A stretch of 64,000 bases of DNA. It comes from Quisquiliibacterium transsilvanicum (GTDB lineage Bacteria; Pseudomonadota; Gammaproteobacteria; Burkholderiales; Burkholderiaceae_E). Under the pieces are notes generated by a model. It saw only the letters and a program-made list of their open reading frames with translations. It was not told the DNA's origin and ran no database searches. Below are positions 8,926-16,552 of this stretch, piece after piece. Every line of letters starts with the position of its first letter. Position 1 is the first letter of the stretch. Position numbers and translations under genes: made by a program. Location of the stretch: contig NZ_JACHGB010000004.1 in the NCBI RefSeq assembly GCF_014202215.1, positions 62,001-126,000 on the forward strand. The letters run 5' to 3'.

Positions 8926-10540
8926 CCGCGTCGCGCTTCTTGAGCTCGCGCAGGTCGCAGGCGTCCGGCCGCCGGGTCGGATCCTCGCCCTCGGGGAAGA
9001 TCTTGCTCTTCTGAACCTTCTGCGTGCCGGTGGTGGGCAGCGCGTCGAGGAACACCACCCATCCCGGCGCCTTGAAGTAGGCGAGCCGCTGCATGCACCA
9101 GTCGAAGAGCTCGCGGGCCAGCGCGGCGTCGGCCTCGACGCCCGGCATCGGCACCACGCAGGCCATCACCTCCTCGTCGCGCAGCGCATCGGGCACGGCG
9201 ATCACCGCCACCTGCGCCACCCGCTCGTGCGCCTGGAGCACCGCCTCGATCTCGGCGGCCGCGATGTTCTCGCCGGAGCGCCGGATGATGTTCTTCTTGC
9301 GATCGACGAAGTACAGCATCCCGGAAGCGTCCTGGCGCACCACGTCGCCGGTGTGGAACCATCCTCCGCGCCAGGCCTCTTCGGTGGCCTCGGGGTTCTT
9401 CAGGTAGCCGGAGAAAAAGCCGCGGCGCGGGTCGTCATGATGCCGGCGCACCGTCAGCTCGCCCTCGGTGTCGCGGGGAAGCTCGCGATCCTGGTCGTCG
9501 ACCACCCGGGCCAGCATGTCGCCGGTCGGCCGGCCGAAGGCCCGCGTGTCGATGTGACGCGGCTCCTCGGCGGCAATGAAGCCGCCGCCGGTCTCGGTCA
9601 TGCCCCACAGCTCGAGCAGGGGAAAGCCGAAGCGTTCCTCGAAGGCTCCGTGCAGCTGGGGCTCGACGCCTGCGCCCACCGCGAAGCGCACGCCGTGGCG
9701 GCGCTCGTCGGGATGGGCTGGCTGCTTGAGCAGGATCGGCGGGATGACGCCAAGGTAGTGGACGATGGTGGTGCCGGTTTCGACGAGTTCGGACCAGAAG
9801 GTCCGCGGATGGAAGCGGTCGGGCATCACCACGCAGTTGCCGGACAGCATCATCCCCATGAACGAAAAGATGCCTGCGTTCATGTGGAACAGAGGCAGGG
9901 GGTTGTAGGTGCGCTCCCGGGCCTCGCGGATCGCGGCCATCGCCCCGTAGTTCAGGTAGGTCTCGCCCACCGCGAAGTGGTAGTCGTTGCTCAGCATGCA
10001 GCCCTTGGGCCGCGCGGTGGTGCCGGAGGTGTAGAGCAGCGCGGCCTCGGCGGCCCGGCCAGGCCGGCCCGGCATCGCGGCGGAGCGCGCAGGCGGCAGC
10101 TGCGCGGGCAGCGGCTCCACGCAGGCCACCGGCGGCGTCTTGGCGGCCTGGCGCGCCACCTCGCCGAGATCGCGCACCCGGGACGCCACCGCCACCACCA
10201 GTTGCGCCTCGGAATGGTCGAGCAGGTAGAGGACCTCGTCGGCCCGGTAATCGGGGTTGATCGGCACGATCGACGCGCCCAGCGCATTGAGCGCGAGCAA
10301 GTGCAGGAAGTGGTCGGGACGGTTCTCCAGCAGCATCGCCACGCGGTGGCCATGGCCGTAGCCGGCCTGCGCGTAGAGCGCCTGCAGCGCGCCGACCCGC
10401 TCGGCCACCTCGCGATAAGAGAGCGTCAGACCGTCGGGCAGCCAGGCCCGCTCGGCCGAGCGCGGCACCATCATCATCGGCTGGTCCGGCCAGCGCCGTA
10501 CCGAGGCCTCGAAGGCCTCGTGGACCGTCGTCGGGTTCAT
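8906..10540 (-). CDS. AMP-dependent acyl-CoA synthetase/ligase
   Basis: A 544-residue ANL-superfamily enzyme that activates a carboxylic acid as acyl-AMP and then acyl-CoA. It has the P-loop-like YTSGTTARPKG, the acceptor motif ELWGMTETGGGF, the hinge region VDRKKNIIRRSGENIA and a C-terminal lobe ending in KVQKSKIFPEG, where the usual catalytic Lys falls in TQKVQK. Substrate specificity cannot be read. The ATG is preceded by GGAGAG; an open frame runs far upstream without family similarity and is ignored. Its 3' end overlaps the alkylsulfatase gene tail to tail by 20 nt, so transcripts would be mutually antisense there. One of four such enzymes in this window. Confidence 0.9.
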   Translation of the reverse strand: MNPTTVHEAFEASVRRWPDQPMMMVPRSAERAWLPDGLTLSYREVAERVGALQALYAQAGYGHGHRVAMLLENRPDHFLHLLALNALGASIVPINPDYRADEVLYLLDHSEAQLVVAVASRVRDLGEVARQAAKTPPVACVEPLPAQLPPARSAAMPGRPGRAAEAALLYTSGTTARPKGCMLSNDYHFAVGETYLNYGAMAAIREARERTYNPLPLFHMNAGIFSFMGMMLSGNCVVMPDRFHPRTFWSELVETGTTIVHYLGVIPPILLKQPAHPDERRHGVRFAVGAGVEPQLHGAFEERFGFPLLELWGMTETGGGFIAAEEPRHIDTRAFGRPTGDMLARVVDDQDRELPRDTEGELTVRRHHDDPRRGFFSGYLKNPEATEEAWRGGWFHTGDVVRQDASGMLYFVDRKKNIIRRSGENIAAAEIEAVLQAHERVAQVAVIAVPDALRDEEVMACVVPMPGVEADAALARELFDWCMQRLAYFKAPGWVVFLDALPTTGTQKVQKSKIFPEGEDPTRRPDACDLRELKKRDAVTAPRR

Positions 10541-10575
10541 CGTCTCTCCGTTGTCATCGTCTCGTCTGAATCGTC

Positions 10576-11709
10576 TCAAGATACCGGATGGCGTTCGCGA
10601 GGCTGCTTCGGCGCGCCCGGCCGGGTCACCAGCTGCGGCACGTGTTTGCGGATCGCCGCGTCGCAGACCGCATACCCCCAGTTGATCAGGCGGTCCTGCT
10701 CCGCGTCGCTGAAGCGGTTCAGGCGCGTGCGGATCTGCGCCATCTCGTGGCTGGTGCGGGCGCTGACCGGAATCGCGTCGGCCAGGCCGTAGTTCGCGAT
10801 CTCGGTGTCGATGCCCCAGTAGGCGCCTTTCGCGTCGCCGTGCTGGTGCTGGAAGGCATCGATCAGCATGCGCTTGCGCAGCGCCAGTGCCTGGTTCAGG
10901 CCGATGTCGCGAATGCGGCCGAGCTGGTCGGCCAGGTAGCCGCCGGCGGCGGGGTCGAAATCGAAGGGCTTGCCCGCGTCGCTCGCCAGCACGGTCTCGT
11001 AGCGGCCCCACACGGTCTCCAGGCCGAGGTTGTCGTAGACGCCGCCGTCGGCGAGATGCTGGCGCCGGCGGTAGTCCTCGTCGTCCCAGAGGTTCGCCCC
11101 CTTCGTCTTCTTGAACCGGGACGGATCGGATTCGACGACGATCGGGGCGAGCACCGGCGGAAAGGCGCTCGAGCATCCCACTGCGAACGCGACGTCGAAG
11201 TCGTGCTCCTCCATGAGCCCGATCCGGTAGTCGCCGCAGTAGGGCTTGGAGAAGCGAAAAGTCACGCCGGTTGCGTAGTTGGTCGAGTTGAAGACGAAGC
11301 GCGGGCCCTGGTCGCCGAGCTCGCGCAGCTTCACGCCCAGCGCGAGGCGCTTGCGGTAGCAGCGGATCAGCTCCTCGCCAGCGGTGCGGAACGGGTTGAT
11401 CGCGCCGCCGAGCACGACGCCGACATCGACCGTCTCGCTGGTGAAGGCGCGCAGCGGCTCGATCACCGCGTCCTCCAGGTTGCCGATGAAGCCGTCGTGC
11501 GGGTCGATCTGCAGCGACGGCCAGCGCGTGGCGAGGACCCCTGCCACGATCGAGCCGCCGGACACGCTGGAGACGCGCGCCAGCTTCGACAGGATGCCGA
11601 GCTGGTTCAGGCGGATCAGCGTGCCGCAATGGAACAGCACCGCACGGAAGCCTCCGCCCGACAGGGCGAGGCCGACGCCGGGCTGACGTGGTTCGGATCC
11701 GAAGGGCAT
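10576..11709 (-). CDS. Patatin-like phospholipase
   Basis: A 377-residue patatin-fold lipid acyl hydrolase. Visible elements are the oxyanion loop ALSGGGFRAVLFH, the nucleophile motif SSVSGGSIVAG (Ser in VSGGS, close to cPLA2-type versions), and the Asp dyad partner in DGGVYDNLGLE. There is no signal peptide, so action on inner-leaflet or foreign membranes is possible. The start at 11709 is chosen because GAGGAG lies 6-12 nt upstream; further in-frame codons up to 11790 would translate the tandem repeat there. It is the last gene of a leftward set with an MBL-fold hydrolase and a zincin-like protein. Related patatins act as effectors in defence and secretion systems, but nothing here proves that role. 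Confidence 0.88.
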   Translation of the reverse strand: MPFGSEPRQPGVGLALSGGGFRAVLFHCGTLIRLNQLGILSKLARVSSVSGGSIVAGVLATRWPSLQIDPHDGFIGNLEDAVIEPLRAFTSETVDVGVVLGGAINPFRTAGEELIRCYRKRLALGVKLRELGDQGPRFVFNSTNYATGVTFRFSKPYCGDYRIGLMEEHDFDVAFAVGCSSAFPPVLAPIVVESDPSRFKKTKGANLWDDEDYRRRQHLADGGVYDNLGLETVWGRYETVLASDAGKPFDFDPAAGGYLADQLGRIRDIGLNQALALRKRMLIDAFQHQHGDAKGAYWGIDTEIANYGLADAIPVSARTSHEMAQIRTRLNRFSDAEQDRLINWGYAVCDAAIRKHVPQLVTRPGAPKQPRERHPVS

Positions 11710-11737
11710 GATGGTCTCCTCGTCCAGGTTGCGCATG

Positions 11738-11779
11738 GGGTGCGCTTGGGTGCGCTTTGGGTGCGCTTTGGGTGCGCTT
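11738..11779. repeat. Short tandem repeat, about 10-11 bp x 4
   Basis: Four adjacent units of GGGTGCGCTT or GGGTGCGCTTT run from 11738 to 11779 between the MBL-hydrolase and patatin genes, just upstream of the patatin ribosome-binding site. Unit lengths of 10 and 11 bp suggest slippage. Whether it affects expression is unknown. Confidence 0.85.
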
Positions 11780-11802
11780 GGGCGCGCCACGCGGCGGCGC
11801 GG

Positions 11803-13125
11803 TCAGGCTTCCAGCCGGATCTCCTCGTAGAGGCGATCCGGCGGCAGCGTGTGGGTGCTGTGCAGCTCGCTGCTCGCCGAGAGTTCCGACAGCAGCGTTG
11901 CGCGCGGAACCTCGGTGCGCGCCCCCACGCTGCCATGCTTTCCGGGCAGCGTCGAGAGCAGCGTCTTCAGGCGGCCGGGCGTCTTCCGGTTTCCCCTTCT
12001 CGCGAACTGCGCGTAGAGGCTGCGCGGGGTGGCGTTCAGGCTGCCGTGGTGGCCGACCTTGTACAGGCCGACATCCTCGAGCAGCGCCCGGTACTTCGGG
12101 TTGGACAGCGCGTACTGCCAGCTCTCGATCTGCGCGTCGCCCGGAAACAGCAGCTTCCCCGCGGGCGTCTCGAACAGCAGGATCAGGCTGGTGTTGTTCA
12201 TCTGCCGGTCGAGAGTGCGGACGATCTCGAGCGTCTGTTCCGCCTCGGCGTTCTGCAGCCGCCACGCGAGCCAGCGCGCCGACATCGGCAGCTTGCTCGC
12301 GCGGCGCGCCACGAATTCGGGAAACAGCGGTTCGCGTTCGCCGGGCGCCAGGGCCTGGTCTGAGAAGCGGCGCAGCTGCAGCCGCCACCAGGCGGACGGG
12401 CCGGAATCCAGCTGCCAGTACTCCTCGGGGTCGCGCGAGCGCTGGCGGCGGATCGCCTCGGTCTGCCGCAGCGTGGGCGGGCCCAGCACGTGCGTCCGGA
12501 CGCCCGGCAGGATCGCTCCCAGCCCGGACGGGCCGCCGTGCCACGTGTGGACCAGCCTGGGCGCCATCGTGGCGAGGTTACGCACCGCGGATGCGTTCGC
12601 CAGGTTGTCCTCGCCGATGAAGCGCAGCTGCGCGGCCACCGCCTTCGGGAAGTCCCCGGGCCGCCGGTCCAGCAGCTCCACGGCGTGCCTGGCGACCTCC
12701 TGCATGTCCCGCAAGGACCTGGCGCGCGCCTGCAGTGCGCTGCGCGAGCCGAGCGTCGGGCTCAGCGCGCCGGGATCGAGGTCCAGCTGCTCCGTCCAGG
12801 GCTGGATCACCACGCGCGGCTGCAGGCTGCGGATCAGGTCGCCCGGGCCCTTGCCGTCGCTGCGCGTGGCAAAGCCGCTGATGTGGTCGGCGTGCCGGTG
12901 GGTGGCGACCACCGCATCGAGGCGCCCCGAGCACTTCTCGGCGATGTCGCTGGCGATCGCCGACAGGCGGCTGGCGGCAGCCTGCTTCGGCAGGCCCGTG
13001 GTGCCGAAGTCGATCAGGACATGGCGGTTGCTGCCCGGGTACTCGAAGCGCAGCAGGAAGCAGTCGCCGAAGCCGACCTGGTAGGCGAAGATCGTCACCG
13101 CGACGGGGGCCCGCCTGGTCGCCAT
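11803..13125 (-). CDS. Metallo-beta-lactamase-fold hydrolase
   Basis: A 440-residue protein with an MBL domain of the type seen in the ComEC C-terminal domain and stand-alone relatives: IFAYQVGFGDCFLLRF, LIDFGTTG, the metal site T75-H76-R-H78-A-D80-H81, FPGDAQIESW, and GHHGSLNATPR. An insertion of about 150 residues separates the metal motif from the GD and HHG motifs. No membrane segments are seen. GAGGAGGG precedes the ATG, and the zincin-like gene ends 9 nt upstream, so the two are cotranscribed. Substrate unknown; nucleic acid, phosphodiester or peptide-like amides are all possible for this fold. Confidence 0.82.
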   Translation of the reverse strand: MATRRAPVAVTIFAYQVGFGDCFLLRFEYPGSNRHVLIDFGTTGLPKQAAASRLSAIASDIAEKCSGRLDAVVATHRHADHISGFATRSDGKGPGDLIRSLQPRVVIQPWTEQLDLDPGALSPTLGSRSALQARARSLRDMQEVARHAVELLDRRPGDFPKAVAAQLRFIGEDNLANASAVRNLATMAPRLVHTWHGGPSGLGAILPGVRTHVLGPPTLRQTEAIRRQRSRDPEEYWQLDSGPSAWWRLQLRRFSDQALAPGEREPLFPEFVARRASKLPMSARWLAWRLQNAEAEQTLEIVRTLDRQMNNTSLILLFETPAGKLLFPGDAQIESWQYALSNPKYRALLEDVGLYKVGHHGSLNATPRSLYAQFARRGNRKTPGRLKTLLSTLPGKHGSVGARTEVPRATLLSELSASSELHSTHTLPPDRLYEEIRLEA

Positions 13126-13134
13126 CGTCCCTCC

Positions 13135-14871
13135 TCAGCCGCCGGCGCGCCGGCGGTGGATTGCCGCGAACTGCCCGCGCGCATCCCTGGGCTGGTCCAG
13201 CAGGCCGTTCTCCCACAGCCAGGCCAGGCGCGCCGACTGCCGCGGCCCGTCGTCCAGCCGATGCTCGACGTGGTATTTGATGCGGCCGTACTGGTCGAAC
13301 ACCAGCGTGCCCCCGCCGTAGGCGGTGATCCGCTGCGTGCTGGGCATGCCCTCCGGGCGCTCGATGCCGAGCGCAGTGCGCGCCTCGGCGCCGAAGATGG
13401 AGGCCACCTGGACGTACTCGCAGATCGTCTCGCGCAGCTGGAACCCGTCCGGTCCCTGGCGGCTGCTGCGCCGAACCGAGGCGATCCGCATGTAGCCGCG
13501 GTCGTCGATCCGCAGCACCCGCCGGTTCTCCCACAGGAAGCGGAACACCTCCTGGGGATCGTGCAGCATCGATTCGTAGTTGGTCCGCGTGTAGACGATG
13601 GCCTCGTTGCCCGCGAAGGGCAGCCAGCAGCCGGTGGCAGGATCGGTGCCGGCGGCGGGGACGTCGATGCCGTAGGCCTGGAAGGTGCTGCGGACCACCG
13701 GCCGGTAGCCGTACTTCGAGTCGTCCGGCACGGTCTCGGTGTCGACCGTGAGCAACGCGGCGAGGAAGTCGCCGAATTCCAGGTCGACGGGCGGGCAGTA
13801 GTCGAGCGCCCGGATCGCCATCGTCAGCAGGTGGGCGGCGGCAGTGGCGCCTTCCTCGACGACCATGTCGAGGTTGTAGCGGCCCCGGCCGAAGGTGCCG
13901 AGCGCGCGGATCCTGCGGGTCCAGATCGTCAGGAAGCTGCGCAGCATCGCCGCCGCGAACACCTCGCCGCGGTCGTGCGGCTCCTCGCGGCCGGGCTCCT
14001 GCAGGTGGCGCCCCGGCGGCAGGGAGATGGAGCGCCTCAGACAGTTGGCGCGCGCACCCTCGAGCTCGCTGCCGAACTCCTTGCCGAGCCCGAACAGGAT
14101 CGACGCCGCCAGCGCGCGCTCGTCGAGCGCCGCAGCGCCGACCAGCCGCATCCCGTCGCGGCCGCGCGCAGGACGCCCTCCCTTGACCAGCGCTGCCTCG
14201 ACGATCGGCGCAAGCGAGAACACCGAGAGCAGCGCGACCACGTCGGCGAAGCCCTCGTGGAAGGCCGCCTGGTCGGGCGACGAGGGCTCGGTGAAGCTGT
14301 CGCGCAGCCCGTCGAGCAGCGCATGCGTGGTCTCGTGGGCGACGATGTCATGCGACAGGCAGGTGAAGACCGGCCGGCCGGTCCGCGCGGAGCGGAACCA
14401 GCCGAAGAACAGCGCGCGGTCCGCCTCCGAGTAGTAGGCATTCGCGTCGTTGAAGGCGTGCGGCGCGACGTGCAGCTGGTGGCCGTCGAAAGCCCAGGCC
14501 ACGCGCCTGCCCAGCGCATGCTCGAAGCGGGCCAGCGTGCGCATCACGATCGCGTAGACGTTCTGCTGGTGGAAGCGCGGGTCGGCGAGCAGGCGCGCCT
14601 CCCAGGCGCGCAGCTGCGCGGCGCCTGCCCCCTCCGGTGGCACGTAGGCGTCGCGCGGCTCGCCGTCCGCGTCGAGTTCCTGCTCGAGCGCTGTGTAGAG
14701 CACACCGGCGCTGGCGTCGAAGTCCACCACCTTGACCCGATGGCCCGTGGGGCCGGGAGCGAGGTCTTCGTAGGGAACCTCGACCTGCGCGAAGGCCAGC
14801 CGGCCGCCGAGGCGGACCGCGGGGTCCTGGGCCAGGATCGTCAGAGTGCGGGTGTTGCTGCGCGCAGTCAT
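13135..14871 (-). CDS. Zincin-like metalloprotease (gluzincin motif)
   Basis: A 578-residue protein I do not recognise as a named family. It contains H179-E-T-T-H183 with a downstream E206 in HEGFAD, which fits a gluzincin zinc site (M4-like proteases have a similar HExxH plus distal Glu). There is no signal peptide or propeptide, so it is probably cytoplasmic or exported by a dedicated route. It heads a leftward run with the MBL hydrolase (9 nt apart) and the patatin. Action as a protease is an inference from the motif; a modulator or toxin role is also possible. Confidence 0.7.
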   Translation of the reverse strand: MTARSNTRTLTILAQDPAVRLGGRLAFAQVEVPYEDLAPGPTGHRVKVVDFDASAGVLYTALEQELDADGEPRDAYVPPEGAGAAQLRAWEARLLADPRFHQQNVYAIVMRTLARFEHALGRRVAWAFDGHQLHVAPHAFNDANAYYSEADRALFFGWFRSARTGRPVFTCLSHDIVAHETTHALLDGLRDSFTEPSSPDQAAFHEGFADVVALLSVFSLAPIVEAALVKGGRPARGRDGMRLVGAAALDERALAASILFGLGKEFGSELEGARANCLRRSISLPPGRHLQEPGREEPHDRGEVFAAAMLRSFLTIWTRRIRALGTFGRGRYNLDMVVEEGATAAAHLLTMAIRALDYCPPVDLEFGDFLAALLTVDTETVPDDSKYGYRPVVRSTFQAYGIDVPAAGTDPATGCWLPFAGNEAIVYTRTNYESMLHDPQEVFRFLWENRRVLRIDDRGYMRIASVRRSSRQGPDGFQLRETICEYVQVASIFGAEARTALGIERPEGMPSTQRITAYGGGTLVFDQYGRIKYHVEHRLDDGPRQSARLAWLWENGLLDQPRDARGQFAAIHRRRAGG

Positions 14872-14963
14872 CGGGGCCTCGCGGCAACGAAGCGGCTGGC
14901 CCGCGAAACAGGGCGGGGGCTGGGTTCTTCGATCCTACTTGCGCCGGCAGGCAGCGGCAAGCC

Positions 14964-14999
14964 GACGCACAGGCGGACGCACAGGCGGACGCACAGGCG
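14964..14999. repeat. 12-bp tandem repeat x 3
   Basis: Three exact copies of GACGCACAGGCG occupy 14964-14999, followed by a partial unit. They lie between the zincin-like gene and the small lipoprotein gene, next to the latter's stop codon. Confidence 0.9.
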
Positions 15000-15002
15000 G
15001 AC

Positions 15003-15245
15003 TCAGGTCGCGCGCGGGTACAGGCCCCGGTCCTGCTCGATCAGGTCGTTCCTGCAGTACCAGGCCTCGCGCAGGTCACGCATCCGGCTGATGCTGGCCT
15101 CGGCGCCGGCCAGGTCGCCCTGGCGCGCCTGCGTTCGCGCGCGCTCGCAGAGCGCCTGGTCGGCCTGGGCGTCGGCGACGCTGGCGGCAAGGGCGGCACA
15201 GCCCGAGAGTGCGAGGGGAAGCAGGAGGGCGGCAAGGCGTTTCAT
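15003..15245 (-). CDS. Small lipoprotein
   Basis: An 80-residue protein with a lipoprotein signal peptide: MKRLAALLLPLALSGCAAL, lipobox LSGC with the lipidated Cys at about 16. The mature part is Ala-rich, with two further Cys residues and a helical stretch around ARTQARQGDLAGAEASISRM. Function unknown; an outer-membrane or periplasmic anchor is expected. Its stop lies 3 nt beyond the 12-bp tandem repeat. I see no close operon partner. Confidence 0.72.
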   Translation of the reverse strand: MKRLAALLLPLALSGCAALAASVADAQADQALCERARTQARQGDLAGAEASISRMRDLREAWYCRNDLIEQDRGLYPRAT

Positions 15246-15348
15246 GGCGGACTCCGGAGGATGCGGGCCGGACCATGGAATCTGCGAATGAATCCGGCGA
15301 GCGCTTGTGCGGGATCCGTTCTCAGGTTCTCGGGTCCCGCGGAGACTC

Positions 15349-16428
15349 TCAGGCGAGACGGTCGGGGTCGACGCCGTCGAAATCGAGGACGGCACGGCCC
15401 AGGACCCGGCCCGCGCGAAGGTCGTCGAGGCAGCGGTTGACGTCCGCGGCGGGGCGCAGGTCGATTGGCGAGGGCCTGAGCCGGCCGGAGCGGGCGAGCT
15501 CGACCACCTCGCGCAACTCTCGCAGGCTGCCCACGTAGGAACCGCGCACTGCGATCGCCCGCTGCGCGATCGGCGGCAGCGGCAGCGTGATCTCGCCGCC
15601 GAACAGGCCGCACAGCACGTAGTGACCGCCCTTGGCGAGCGCTGCGATGCCCAGCGTGGCGGTGGCCGGCATGCCGACGAAATCGAGTGCGCCGGCGACC
15701 GCGTTGCCGGCGATCGACTGCAGGCGCGCGAGGGCATCCGGCGCGCCGCTGTCGACGGTCGCCGCTGCGCCCTGTTCCATGGCCTGGGCGAGCTTGCCGG
15801 TTTCGACGTCGCAGGCGACGACGTTGCTGACGCCCCGGGCCCGCAGCATCGAGATCGCCGCCATTCCAAGGCCGCCGCAGCCCAGCACCGCCACCCACTC
15901 GCGCGCCGCGAGCACCGGCAGCTTGCCGATCGCGCTCCAGGCGGTCAGCCCCGAGCAGGCCAGCGTCGCCGCCCAGGCCGGGTCGATGCCCTCGACGTCG
16001 ACCAGGTAGCGGGCGTCGGGCACCAGCACGTGGGTGGCGTAGGCGCCGGGGCGCACCACCCCGATTGTCCGGGGGCTCAGGCAGTAGTGGTCGTTGCCGT
16101 CGGCGCAGACCGGGCAGCTTCCGCAGCCGATCCAGGGATAGACGAGGCGACGGTCGCCCGGCTTCACGCCGCTGGCCTCCGGACCGACGGCCTCGACCAC
16201 GCCGTAGGGCTCGTGCCCCACGGTGAAGGGCGGCACCACGCCGCGGTCGCGGATGCTGGCGCGCTTGCCGCCGCCCAGGTCGAAGAAGCCTTCCTGCAGG
16301 TGGAGGTCGGAATGGCAGACGCCGGAGCGGGTGATGCGCACGAGCACCTCGGTTCCGCCGGGCACCGGAGTTTCGCGCAGCTTCGCCTGCAGGGGCTTGC
16401 CGTGTTCGACCACTTCGTAGCTGAGCAT
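15349..16428 (-). CDS. Zinc-dependent alcohol dehydrogenase (MDR)
   Basis: A 359-residue medium-chain dehydrogenase. Catalytic-zinc segment CHSDLHLQEG and GHEPYGVVEAVG, structural-zinc lobe CGSCPVCADGNDHYC, and Rossmann motif GCGGLGMAAI. It differs from the enzyme at 5933 in its shorter structural lobe and its GHEP motif. It is divergent from the histidine kinase gene, with 124 nt between starts. Substrate not assignable; the family oxidises primary or secondary alcohols with NAD(P). The start ATG fits the family N-terminus, and upstream frame extension is not supported. Confidence 0.9.
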   Translation of the reverse strand: MLSYEVVEHGKPLQAKLRETPVPGGTEVLVRITRSGVCHSDLHLQEGFFDLGGGKRASIRDRGVVPPFTVGHEPYGVVEAVGPEASGVKPGDRRLVYPWIGCGSCPVCADGNDHYCLSPRTIGVVRPGAYATHVLVPDARYLVDVEGIDPAWAATLACSGLTAWSAIGKLPVLAAREWVAVLGCGGLGMAAISMLRARGVSNVVACDVETGKLAQAMEQGAAATVDSGAPDALARLQSIAGNAVAGALDFVGMPATATLGIAALAKGGHYVLCGLFGGEITLPLPPIAQRAIAVRGSYVGSLRELREVVELARSGRLRPSPIDLRPAADVNRCLDDLRAGRVLGRAVLDFDGVDPDRLA

Positions 16429-16552
16429 CGCCTTCTCCGTCCTGTTTTCTGCGACCGATGGTATCGCGCCGCGCCCGCCAGGGACGGATAATGCGGGCGA
16501 TCCGCCATGCCGGCGGACGCCGACAGGACATCGCCGAGGATCCCGACCCCGC

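Noticed and set aside
11709-11790. Longer patatin N-terminus through the tandem repeat
   Set aside because: It would translate repeat units into KAHPKRTQ-type sequence without family similarity, and the ribosome-binding site fits 11709.
10541-12544. In-frame upstream extension of the acyl-CoA synthetase at 8906
   Set aside because: The frame runs through the patatin and MBL genes; the true start at 10540 has a ribosome-binding site.
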